A DNA stretch of 41,433 bases from JANXVV01 sp038230975. Its GTDB lineage: Bacteria; Planctomycetota; Phycisphaerae; Tepidisphaerales; Tepidisphaeraceae. How positions within the stretch are numbered: the stretch's first letter is position 1; every line of letters begins with the position of its first letter. Made by a program: the position numbers and the translations under genes. The stretch covers positions 1 to 41,433 of the forward strand of contig JBBRMF010000012.1 of the NCBI GenBank assembly GCA_038230975.1. The letters are read 5' to 3'. Of this stretch, positions 32,204 through 40,156 are shown piece after piece. The notes below the pieces were generated by a model, which ran no database searches, was not told the origin of the DNA, and worked only from the letters and a program-made list of their open reading frames with translations.

Positions 32204-34306
32204 TCACGCTTTTACTTTTTCCCACTGCCTCTCCACCCGCTTCACTGAAATCGGGATCGACGTTTTCAGTTCCTGCGCGAATACGGAAATGCGGAGCTCC
32301 TCGACCATCCATCGGTAGACCATCAACTCTGGATCTCGCATGCCGTCTTTGCGGTGCTTTTCCAATCGCGTGAGATACTGTTTCCAGAGCAGGGTGATAG
32401 TAGCCATCGCTGCGTCGTCTCGCGAAAGGCCGGCGTTGGTCAGCTTCTTAATTCGACTGGCGATGCCCTCGAGATATCGCGGTAGATGTTGCAGCCAGGT
32501 CCACGGGAGGCGGATGATGAATCCTTTGTAGACCAGATGAGCCAACTGTTCTCGCATGTCGCGAACGGCGGGGTGCAGCATCGGGGCGAATGGTTCACCG
32601 AGACGCCGTTGCAGGGGTTGATACTCAGCGAGAATTTGACCGACGATCTGGCAAACTTCCTTCGTGGCGGTGTTCAGTCGGCGCCAGGCTTCTTCGGCGA
32701 TGCGCACGAATTCGGCTTGCGTGCGAATGAGCGCCGTGTCACCGGCGAAGCTGAGCGCTCGGTCGGCGATCGCTTGGAGCAGATCGGCTTTCAGGTCGGT
32801 GTAGTTTCCGAGGGTGGCGTAGTTCAACGACATCGCTTCGACGCCGGGAAGATTGCGCTCGGCGTAGCGGAGTTCATCGCGCACCTGCGTCATGAAAAGT
32901 CGCCGCACACCGGAGCGCATCGACTCCCTGGCGGCTTCGGCGGAATCGAGCAATTCCAGCGAGGCCGATGTACCGCGATCGACCAGCGCCGGGTAGCCGA
33001 GAAACGTCATGCCATCGCGTTTCACTTCGACGCTTGGCGGTAGATCTCCAAAATCCCAGCGCACCAGATTCGCACGGCTGAAGGGTGTCTTGGGCATGGC
33101 GGCAAAGCTTTCCTTTGCCGCCATGCCAAGCTGCCGACGGATCGCGTTCAAATCACGACCGGTCGCCAGCGTTTTCCGCTGCTCGTCGATTACGCGGAAA
33201 TTCATGTGCAAGTAGGAAGGAATCGCCTGCGGATCAATGGCACTGCGCGGCACGGGCGTCCCGGACTGCTTGCCGAGGAATTCACTCAACGCCTCCACGA
33301 GCGGAACCGGGCTTGCCTTGAGCGCCATCACGGCCAGGTCAGCGGTGTCGGTCACCGGAACAAACTGCACGCGCAGGGGTTTGGGCAACGTGCGAATCAG
33401 CTCAACGATTTTTTCGCGTAACAATCCCGGCACAAGCCAATCGAAACGGTGGGCGGGCAGTTGATTCAGCATCGCCAAAGGGACGACCAGAGTAAGGCCA
33501 TCCATCGGGCCGCCGGGGTCCAGATCATATTCGACATTCAGCGGAACCTGGTTGACGAGCAGAAAATCCGGAAACGCCTCGGCGGTGATCGCATCGGCCG
33601 AATGCCGCATGAGATCGCGTCGGCTCATGAACAGAACCTTCGGATTGGCCCGCTCTGTTTCTTTACGCCATTGTTCGAACAATGGCACGTTGTAGATTCC
33701 CGCAGGGATTCGCTTGTCGTAATAGTCGTACAACGCGGCTTGATCCACCATCACATCGCGACGGCGGGCTTTGGCTTCCAGAGCCTGCACCTCGTCAATC
33801 AGTCGGCGATTGTGCCGAAAGAACTGGGCTTCGGTTCGCCAGTCCTGTTCGACGAGGGCCGCACGAATGAAAATTTCGCGCGATTCCTTGGGATTGATCG
33901 GACCATAATGAACGGTCCGTTGCGGGACAAGGACCAAGCCATACAGCGTGACTTTTTCCGTGGCGACGACGTACCCGCGCTCCGGCTGCCAACGCGGATC
34001 GGTGTGGGTTTTCTTCACCAGGTGCGCGGCAATCTGCTCGATCCATTCGGGTTGTACTTTCGCGACCGTGCGGGCGTAGAGCTTGGTTGTTTCAACCAGC
34101 TCTGACGCGACGACCCATTTCGGACGACTTTTAAAAAGTCCTGAGCCGGGAAAGATGGAGAACTTGCTACCCCGGGCACCGGTGTATTCATGGGCGTCGC
34201 TCTTGAGCCCGATATTGCCAAGCATCCCCGCCAATACGGCGCGGTGAATGGCATCAAACCGCGCGGGGGTTATCTCGTCAGAAGATTTCTCGGCCGGTTT
34301 CGCCAT
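32204..34306 (-). CDS. Orphan C-terminal half of HrpA (OB-fold plus DUF3418), no helicase core
   Basis: A 700-residue protein from ATG 34306 (a TTG at 34321 is possible). It is colinear with the C-terminal part of ATP-dependent RNA helicase HrpA: AVLAGMLGNIGLKSDAHEYT, in parts, then GARGSKFSIFPGSGLFKSRP and ELVETTKLYARTVAKVQPEW (OB_NTP_bind), followed by the long DUF3418 region with LFMSRRDLM, YDLDPGGPMDGLTL and a final RVERQWEKV. Full HrpA is about 1300 residues; here the DEAH, HelicC and HA2 domains are missing. The frame is intact, has its own start and lies 6-21 bases after lpdA, so it looks like a functional, operon-embedded standalone product. Confidence 0.82.
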   Translation of the reverse strand: MAKPAEKSSDEITPARFDAIHRAVLAGMLGNIGLKSDAHEYTGARGSKFSIFPGSGLFKSRPKWVVASELVETTKLYARTVAKVQPEWIEQIAAHLVKKTHTDPRWQPERGYVVATEKVTLYGLVLVPQRTVHYGPINPKESREIFIRAALVEQDWRTEAQFFRHNRRLIDEVQALEAKARRRDVMVDQAALYDYYDKRIPAGIYNVPLFEQWRKETERANPKVLFMSRRDLMRHSADAITAEAFPDFLLVNQVPLNVEYDLDPGGPMDGLTLVVPLAMLNQLPAHRFDWLVPGLLREKIVELIRTLPKPLRVQFVPVTDTADLAVMALKASPVPLVEALSEFLGKQSGTPVPRSAIDPQAIPSYLHMNFRVIDEQRKTLATGRDLNAIRRQLGMAAKESFAAMPKTPFSRANLVRWDFGDLPPSVEVKRDGMTFLGYPALVDRGTSASLELLDSAEAARESMRSGVRRLFMTQVRDELRYAERNLPGVEAMSLNYATLGNYTDLKADLLQAIADRALSFAGDTALIRTQAEFVRIAEEAWRRLNTATKEVCQIVGQILAEYQPLQRRLGEPFAPMLHPAVRDMREQLAHLVYKGFIIRLPWTWLQHLPRYLEGIASRIKKLTNAGLSRDDAAMATITLLWKQYLTRLEKHRKDGMRDPELMVYRWMVEELRISVFAQELKTSIPISVKRVERQWEKVKA

Positions 34307-34327
34307 GGGACGGGGATTCAATCCGCT

Positions 34328-35728
34328 TCACATGTGAATCGCGCGTTTCTCCACCGCGAGCGCCGCTTCCTTCATCGCTTCGGGGAGCGTGGGATGCGCG
34401 TGGAAGCTGCGCGCGAGGTCTTCAACGCTCGATGCGAATTCCATCGCCACCACTGCTTCGGCGATCAGATCCGAAGCATGAGGGCCCAAGATATGAACGC
34501 CGAGCAGGCGATCGGTTTTGGCATCCCCGATGATTTTGATCAGCCCTTCCCCTTCGCCCATGGCGACGGCGCGACCGTTGGCCATGAATTGGAATTTGCC
34601 CACGCGGATGTCGCCGCGCTCTTTGCGGGCATCGTCTTCGGTAAGGCCGACCTGCGCCAGTTCCGGGCTGGTGTAGACGACGTTAGGGCACGCGCGGTAG
34701 TTGACGTGACCGGGTTTGCCGGCAAGCAGTTCGGCGCAGGCAACGCCTTCTTCTTCAGCCTTGTGAGCAAGCATCAATCCACCGATCACGTCGCCAATCG
34801 CGTAGATTCCAGGAACCGTGGTTTCATAGGTATGCGGATTGACGCGAACGAATCCGCGCTTGTCGATTTCAACTCCGACTTGCTCCAACCCAAGATTGGC
34901 AGTGAACGGCTTGCGACCCACCGCGACCAGCACGATGTCGCATTCCTCAACCACCGTTTGATCGCCGGTCACTCGCGTGACCTGTACTTTATCGCCAACC
35001 ACTTTGGCGGCGTCGGCCTTGGTGCTAAGGAAGAATTTCATCCCCTGTTTTTCAAGCATCCGCTGAAACTGAGTCGTCATTTCCTTATCCATGCCGGGCA
35101 AAATGCGATCCATGAATTCCAGCACGACCACTTCCGTACCCAGTCGATTCCAGACCGAACCCATCTCCAAACCGATTGCGCCGGCACCAATGACGACCAT
35201 GCGTTTCGGAGCGGTGGACAATGTGAGCGCCTCGGTGGAGCTGATGATTTTCTCGCCGTCAAACGGGAATGCCGGAATTTGAACGGGCGCGCTCCCCGTG
35301 GCGATCAGCAGTTTGCCGGCAGTGAGTGTCTTCGTGCCATCCGCCCCTTTTACTTCAAGGGTTCCCGCGCCGGTGATGCGGGCGGCGCCGGGGAAGTATT
35401 CGATCTTATTTTTCTTCATCAGGAAAGTGACGCCACTCACCATTTTTTTCACGACCGCATCTTTGCGGGCGAGCATCTTGGTCAGGTCGACTTTAATCTC
35501 ACCGGTATTGATGCCGTGATCGGCCAACTGATGCCGGGCTTCACTGAGTCGATGCGTTGAATCGAGCAGGGCTTTGCTGGGAATGCACCCGATGTTGAGG
35601 CAGGTTCCGCCCAGGAATTCCTTGTCGACGATGGCGGTTTTCATGCCGAGTTGCGCTGCGCGAATCGCCGCCACGTATCCACCCGGACCGGCACCGATGA
35701 CGATAAGATCGAAGTTGGAATCTGACAC
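34328..35728 (-). CDS. lpdA: Dihydrolipoyl dehydrogenase (E3)
   Basis: A 466-residue flavoprotein that reoxidises dihydrolipoamide with NAD+ in 2-oxoacid dehydrogenase complexes. The FAD site GAGPGGYVAAIRAAQLG is at 12-28, the redox disulfide Cys43-Cys48 is in GGTCLNIGCIPSKALL, the NAD site GAGAIGLEMGSVW is near 180 and the active-site base is in SFHAHPTLPEAMKEA near the C-terminus. Unlike the two SthA-like proteins in this window, both redox cysteines are intact. It follows sucB (separated by a 185-base repeat-bearing gap) and precedes the HrpA-like gene. Confidence 0.95.
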   Translation of the reverse strand: MSDSNFDLIVIGAGPGGYVAAIRAAQLGMKTAIVDKEFLGGTCLNIGCIPSKALLDSTHRLSEARHQLADHGINTGEIKVDLTKMLARKDAVVKKMVSGVTFLMKKNKIEYFPGAARITGAGTLEVKGADGTKTLTAGKLLIATGSAPVQIPAFPFDGEKIISSTEALTLSTAPKRMVVIGAGAIGLEMGSVWNRLGTEVVVLEFMDRILPGMDKEMTTQFQRMLEKQGMKFFLSTKADAAKVVGDKVQVTRVTGDQTVVEECDIVLVAVGRKPFTANLGLEQVGVEIDKRGFVRVNPHTYETTVPGIYAIGDVIGGLMLAHKAEEEGVACAELLAGKPGHVNYRACPNVVYTSPELAQVGLTEDDARKERGDIRVGKFQFMANGRAVAMGEGEGLIKIIGDAKTDRLLGVHILGPHASDLIAEAVVAMEFASSVEDLARSFHAHPTLPEAMKEAALAVEKRAIHM

Positions 35729-35767
35729 GGAGGAGGCCTTTCAGGGCTAATGTTGGGTTGTTCGGAA

Positions 35768-35890
35768 AATGACGAATGACGAATTTCCGAATGACGAATC
35801 AATGACGAAATCCGAATGACGAATTTTGAGGGAAAATGATCGAGTGTTCTTTCGACATTTGAGAATTCGTCATTCGGAATTCGTCATTCA
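35768..35890. repeat. Cluster of ATGACGAA repeats with inverted copies
   Basis: ATGACGAA or close variants occur five times forward between 35768 and 35823, and twice in reverse (TTCGTCAT) near 35866-35888; the end reads GAATTCGTCATTCGGAATTC. Forward and reverse blocks can pair across a ~40-base loop. This fills the gap between sucB and lpdA. Confidence 0.8.
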
Positions 35891-35913
35891 GAGGACATTG
35901 GTTTTTTAAGTGA

Positions 35914-37218
35914 TCAAATCTCCAGCATCAACCTCGTCGGGTCTTCCAGCGATTGTTTCACGCGGACGAGGAAGCTGATCGATTCACGGCCATCCACCAG
36001 GCGATGGTCATAGCTCAAGGCCAGATACATCATCGGGCGGATCTCGATTTTGTCACCGATGGCGACGGGCCGCTTTTGAATGGCGTGCATTCCTAAAATG
36101 GCTGCTTGAGGGGGATTGAGAATCGGGGTGCTCAGCAACGATCCAAACACACCGCCATTGGTGATTGTAAATGTCCCACCGCTGAGTTCTTCAATCGCCA
36201 GCTTGTTGTCGCGCACCGCGTTGGCGAGTCGTTTGATTTCCGCTTCGATTCGGCCGAACGACATATTTTCAATTTTATGCAGCACAGGGACGGCCAACCC
36301 GCGCTCCGTGCTGACGGCGATGCCGAGATTGATGTGTTGGTGATACACCACATCTTCGCCTTCGAGATAGGCATTGATGCGGGGGAATTCTTTGAGAGCC
36401 ATCACCACAGCGCGCGAGAAAAAGCTCATGAAGCCAAGGCCGACACCATGCACTTCCTGGAAGCGCTCTTTGAATTTAGCGCGGAGATTAATGACTTCGG
36501 TCAGGTCGACTTCATTGAAAGTGGTGAGGATGGCGGCGGTCTGCTGGGCTTGAATCAATCGTTTGGCGATGGTCTGACGAATTTTCGTCATCTTCACGCG
36601 GCGCTCACCGGACGCGTCGAAATCTTTCGGTGGGGCATTCAACGCCGGGCTCAATTGCTCTGAAGCCCCGGCACCTTTCGGTGGGGTGGCAGGCGGGGCG
36701 GGTGGGGCCACTTTCACAGGACTGGCGGCTTCGACTTTTTTCTCCCCATTGGCTGCGGCCTGATGTTCCTGAACGTACGACAGCACGAATTCTTTGGTCA
36801 ATCGGCCACCCGGAGCGGTCTTGAGCAAGGTAGCCGGATCGAGCTTGTGTTCCTGCACCAGCACGCGGACCGCCGGGCTCATATCCTCGGGCAAAACTGG
36901 CGATGTCGGAACGGTGGCAGTTGCGGTCGCCTTCATGGATTCGGTTGGATTCGGTTTTGCGGCAGTCGCAGCGGCAGGAGCCCCGGCGGTTTCCACCTGG
37001 GCAATCGCTTCACCGATCGCCACGGTATCGCCCACCTTCCGGGATAGCCGAATAACACCAGCGGCCGGCGAGGGCAAATCGACGTTTGCCTTGTCCGTTT
37101 CCAGCAGGCAGATGGGTTCATCCTTCGCGACGGTATCGCCGTCTTTCTTCAGCCATTGAAGCAAGATGGCGGAGGTTACAGATTCACCGAGACGAGGAAC
37201 TTCTACGGGGGTTGCCAT
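35914..37218 (-). CDS. sucB: 2-oxoglutarate dehydrogenase E2 (dihydrolipoamide succinyltransferase)
   Basis: A 434-residue E2 enzyme. The N-terminal lipoyl domain has Lys43 in ETDKANVDLPSP. An Ala/Pro-rich linker leads to a peripheral-subunit-binding domain (SPAVRVLVQEHKLDPATLL near 112) and a second linker. The catalytic domain carries MTKIRQTIAKRLIQAQQTAA near 210 and the active-site SYDHRLVDGRES with His405 and Asp409. The overall form, including the KIRxTIAKRL helix and NGGVFGSLLSTPI, favours SucB over the pyruvate-dehydrogenase E2. AGAAGGTG lies upstream of the ATG. E1 (sucA) is not in this window. lpdA follows on the same strand. Confidence 0.9.
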   Translation of the reverse strand: MATPVEVPRLGESVTSAILLQWLKKDGDTVAKDEPICLLETDKANVDLPSPAAGVIRLSRKVGDTVAIGEAIAQVETAGAPAAATAAKPNPTESMKATATATVPTSPVLPEDMSPAVRVLVQEHKLDPATLLKTAPGGRLTKEFVLSYVQEHQAAANGEKKVEAASPVKVAPPAPPATPPKGAGASEQLSPALNAPPKDFDASGERRVKMTKIRQTIAKRLIQAQQTAAILTTFNEVDLTEVINLRAKFKERFQEVHGVGLGFMSFFSRAVVMALKEFPRINAYLEGEDVVYHQHINLGIAVSTERGLAVPVLHKIENMSFGRIEAEIKRLANAVRDNKLAIEELSGGTFTITNGGVFGSLLSTPILNPPQAAILGMHAIQKRPVAIGDKIEIRPMMYLALSYDHRLVDGRESISFLVRVKQSLEDPTRLMLEI

Positions 37219-37623
37219 GGTTTACACCTTCTTGAATATTCTAACTAGCCGTGCGCGATGACGCGCCACTCAAATCGTAGGTTCCGCTGTGCGGAACGTC
37301 TTTTTGTGGCTCGCGATTCTTGTTCCGCAAAGGGCTTGAGAATTTTTAGGTGGCGTGGGCGTCTCGCCCGCGTTTTCTTCCGAAAAAAGCACGGGCGAGA
37401 CGCCCATGCCACCATTCTTTCCCATGCTCACACCGGAACCTACACGAATCGCGCACAGTTATTTACACCGCGCGCTGCCACGCAAGCGGTTTACAGCTGA
37501 ATGTGTATCAATAACGCGGACAATCGACAATGTCGAACGTCCGAAACTTCAATCTTTCGCTGATTTGCCCAATTCCCCATCCGCGCCTACGCTTTCGGAC
37601 AAACCTCTTCCAAGGAGAATGTC
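37219..37623. other. Intergenic region containing a composite nested palindrome
   Basis: A 405-base gap between divergent genes. Most of it is the composite repeat at 37248-37457. AAGGAGAA about seven bases before 37624 is the ribosome site of the dehydrogenase gene. I see no gene here. Confidence 0.55.
37248..37457. repeat. Composite palindromic element: TAGGTTCCGC arms around a GGTGGC hairpin
   Basis: Outer ends are related in inverted orientation: CCGTGCGCGAT...TCGTAGGTTCCGCTGTG from 37248, and GGAACCTACACGAATCGCGC near 37435. The left end contains the nested palindrome GGTTCCGC/GCGGAAC (37280-37297). The middle is a separate hairpin: 24-base arms at 37349-37372 and 37390-37413 (GGTGGCGTGGGCGTCTCGCC start) with two mismatches. 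It looks like one repeat family inserted inside another. Confidence 0.7.
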
Positions 37624-38628
37624 ATGCCCGTGAAAGCCTACGCCGCCAAGTCCGCCAAAGGAAAACTCGAAGCCTTTGAATATGATGCCGGCCCGCTTGG
37701 CCCGCACGAAGTCGACGTTCGCGTCACCCACTGCGGCATTTGTCACAGCGATATTGCCATGATCGACAATGATTGGCACTTCACGCAGTATCCGCTCGTT
37801 CCCGGCCATGAAGTCATCGGCACTGTCTCGGCGATTGGTTCAGAAGTCGACGGTTTGAAGGTCGGCGCGCGCGTCGGTGTCGGCTGGCAGTGCGGTTCGT
37901 GCGGCACCTGTGAATGGTGTACCACCGGCCAGGAGAATTTCTGCGCGAACGAGCGCGATACGATCGTCTTCCACAACGGTGGATTCGCCGACAGCGTTCG
38001 CACGAAATGGAATTTCGCCATGCCGATTCCCGATGGCCTCGATTCAGCCTTCGTGGGCCCATTGATGTGCGCGGGCAGCACGGTCTTCTCCCCGATGCTG
38101 CATTTTGGGGTCAACGGCAACATGCGGGCAGCGGTGGTTGGCATCGGTGGGCTCGGTCATCTGGCCGTCCAATACCTTGCAGCGCACGGCTGCGATGTCA
38201 CCGCTATCTCCTCGTCTCATAATAAAGATGAAGAAGCGCGGAAGTTTGGCGCCTTTCATTTCATCGCCACGCGCGAAGGCGATGAACTTAAAAAGGCCGC
38301 CGGCAGCTTCGACTTTATCATTTCCACAGTTTCCGCCGACGTGAACTGGGCCGAGTACATTGCCGCCCTCCGCCCGCACGGTCGCCTGTGCATCGTCGGC
38401 ATTCCCGAAAACGACATCAAAGTCCCCGCGTTCGGGATCATCCAGCAGGAGAAATCGGTCACCGGTGGCCGTTGCGGCAGTCCGTCCGACACCGCGGCCA
38501 TGCTCGCCTTCTCAGCCCGGCATGGGGTCAAACCGATGTGCGAGTTCTTCCCCATGAAAGATATTAACACCGCTGTCGAACACGTCCGGGCGGGTAAGGC
38601 GCGGTATCGAGCGGTGCTGGTGGCGTGA
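37624..38628 (+). CDS. Zinc-dependent NAD(P) alcohol dehydrogenase (YahK/CAD type)
   Basis: A 334-residue medium-chain dehydrogenase. Catalytic zinc ligands are expected at Cys37 in THCGICHSD and at the His of VPGHEV near 60. The structural zinc site is CGSCGTCEWCTTGQENFC, in the 95-115 range, with four cysteines. The cofactor-binding Rossmann motif is GIGGLGHLAVQYLAAHG near 178. GRCGSPSDTAAMLAFSARHG and the end VRAGKARYRAVL are typical of the aldehyde-reducing cinnamyl-alcohol/YahK group. It stands alone behind a strong ribosome site (AAGGAGAA). The natural substrate is unknown; broad aldehyde reduction is likely. Confidence 0.9.
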   Translation: MPVKAYAAKSAKGKLEAFEYDAGPLGPHEVDVRVTHCGICHSDIAMIDNDWHFTQYPLVPGHEVIGTVSAIGSEVDGLKVGARVGVGWQCGSCGTCEWCTTGQENFCANERDTIVFHNGGFADSVRTKWNFAMPIPDGLDSAFVGPLMCAGSTVFSPMLHFGVNGNMRAAVVGIGGLGHLAVQYLAAHGCDVTAISSSHNKDEEARKFGAFHFIATREGDELKKAAGSFDFIISTVSADVNWAEYIAALRPHGRLCIVGIPENDIKVPAFGIIQQEKSVTGGRCGSPSDTAAMLAFSARHGVKPMCEFFPMKDINTAVEHVRAGKARYRAVLVA

Positions 38629-38735
38629 GATATAAAGCCCAGCAGAGTGTTCTCCGTGAAAAATAAGCGTGACACTCTTCACCCGGAAAGCTATTATGAG
38701 GACCGGCCCTTGAACCCGTATCATTTCCACGCGGA

Positions 38736-39506
38736 GTGACATTGCCATTTCGTACGCCCATCCAACGCCATGCCCGCACGTCTTCCGATCGACGTGGCTT
38801 TACGCTCGTCGAATTGCTCGTGGTGATCGGCATCATTGCGCTCCTGATTGCAATTTTGCTGCCGGCACTCAGCAAGGCCCGCAAGCAGGCGTTGACGGTC
38901 AAGTGCCTGTCCAATCAGAAGCAGTTGATGGTCGCCACGATCATGTACGCCAATGAATACAAAGGCACTTTGCCTTTCACGGGCTGGGCTCTAACGAATC
39001 ATCACATCTCCTGGCTGTATCTGGATAAGGGGCCGATGACCGGTAAACAGTCCGAAGTGATGGGCGGGCAGCTTTGGCCGTTTATCAACCACGCGGGTGT
39101 GTATCACTGTCCGGCGGACGAAGTGGTCTTCCCGAATGGCAGCGTGAATCATCTCAGTGACTTCTCCATGAACGGAGCCATGAGCGGGTACAGTGAAAAC
39201 AACTTCGCAGGGTTCAAGATCGTGAAGTTTCATCCGGATGATGTGGTTTTCATTGAGTTACCGGGAACCCGGTCCGAATACAACGGGGCCAACGACTCGA
39301 CTAATTTCCCATCGGAAGGAATCGCGATCCGCCACAATCGAAGCACTACGCTGTCTCACATCGACGGACATGCTGACGTGATCACCGGCGTTCGCTACAA
39401 CGAGTTATGCCACAAAGGCCCCTCCATTCTGTGGTGTAACCCCGCTTCACCAGTAGGCGGTTACTCGTCAGGCGGTATGCCTGCGGTGATAGCGATGCAG
39501 GAGTGA
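38736..39506 (+). CDS. Type II-secretion-like prepilin, H-x9-DGH planctomycete type
   Basis: A 256-residue protein beginning at GTG 38736 with GCGGAG just upstream. After ~27 residues comes the prepilin signal RRG/FTLVELLVVIGIIALLIA, cleaved before Phe, then the usual pilin helix to about residue 60. The globular part ends with RHNRSTTLSHIDGHADVI, the H-x9-DGH pattern of the large prepilin-like families of Planctomycetes. Such proteins are assembled as minor pseudopilins or exported surface proteins. There is no associated secretion machinery here. A typical genome of this group has many copies. Confidence 0.85.
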   Translation: MTLPFRTPIQRHARTSSDRRGFTLVELLVVIGIIALLIAILLPALSKARKQALTVKCLSNQKQLMVATIMYANEYKGTLPFTGWALTNHHISWLYLDKGPMTGKQSEVMGGQLWPFINHAGVYHCPADEVVFPNGSVNHLSDFSMNGAMSGYSENNFAGFKIVKFHPDDVVFIELPGTRSEYNGANDSTNFPSEGIAIRHNRSTTLSHIDGHADVITGVRYNELCHKGPSILWCNPASPVGGYSSGGMPAVIAMQE

Positions 39507-39632
39507 ACGGGACGGAACACCACATCGAAAAACGACCATATGCGTTCGCGCCATCGCTATTTATTTCTGGATTGATTATTCCGAGATTCAAGTCGGCCGA
39601 CGCTACTTCCCGCCATCATCCAGCTCTCATTC

Positions 39633-39914
39633 TCAATCATCCCTATCCCAGTGCGACGAGTCATTGGCGTTGTTGCCTTGCCAGAAGGACCCCCAGAACA
39701 CGACGTTAGTCGGCGATCGACTCATCTTACCGTCGCTGCCGTCCTGCTTTTGCGATTGAGTTCCGAAGATCGGATCGAAGACAACCGTCAGCATCGTCCG
39801 ACTTTCCAATCCCTCCATCTACGGCTGTGGACGGGCCACGCGACCTTTCTTTGACCGACGAACAGATTTGCGAGAACTTCCAATAACATCCCGAATGAAT
39901 TGACTGCCAATCAT
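39633..39914 (-). pseudogene. Truncated LExRxLL exported protein with in-frame amber codon
   Basis: ATG at 39914 has GGGAGG seven bases upstream and opens MIGSQFIRDV, then a basic stretch RKSVRRSKKGRVARPQP. The same frame then has TAG at 39821-39819, immediately followed by MEGLESRTMLTVVFDPIFGT, the planctomycete exported N-terminus, and VVFWGSFWQG before a stop at 39633. Relatives have a basic lead directly joined to the LExRxLL motif and continue for hundreds of residues. So the gene appears interrupted by a nonsense codon and truncated. A start at 39818 would avoid the TAG but has no ribosome site and leaves only 61 residues. Confidence 0.6.
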
Positions 39915-40156
39915 GCTTGTTCCTCCCGGAATAGAAAATTCGACCCAACGAGTTGCGAAATGGCTCTACGGATTGCCGCTTGGAGAAGCAACAGGTAATT
40001 TGGCGCAGGTGTCCTACCGCGTTGTATTTTGAGCTGGCCCGGAAGTTTGGTCACGCCCGAAAACGCGAGCATCTCACGGCGTCGCGCCGAAACGCATGTC
40101 ACCTGTTAGACTGTTGGCCTACCGTGACACGCGTTTTCCGAAAAATCGCCAACTTG

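Noticed and set aside
34190..35560. A 456-codon open frame on the plus strand
   Set aside because: It is antisense to lpdA, which has intact FAD, disulfide and C-terminal motifs. The plus-strand protein is His/Phe/Asp-rich shadow sequence.
39819..39821. The in-frame TAG as pyrrolysine or programmed readthrough
   Set aside because: No PYLIS-like structure or suppressor gene is seen, and the protein is also truncated downstream, so a nonsense mutation in a pseudogene is simpler.
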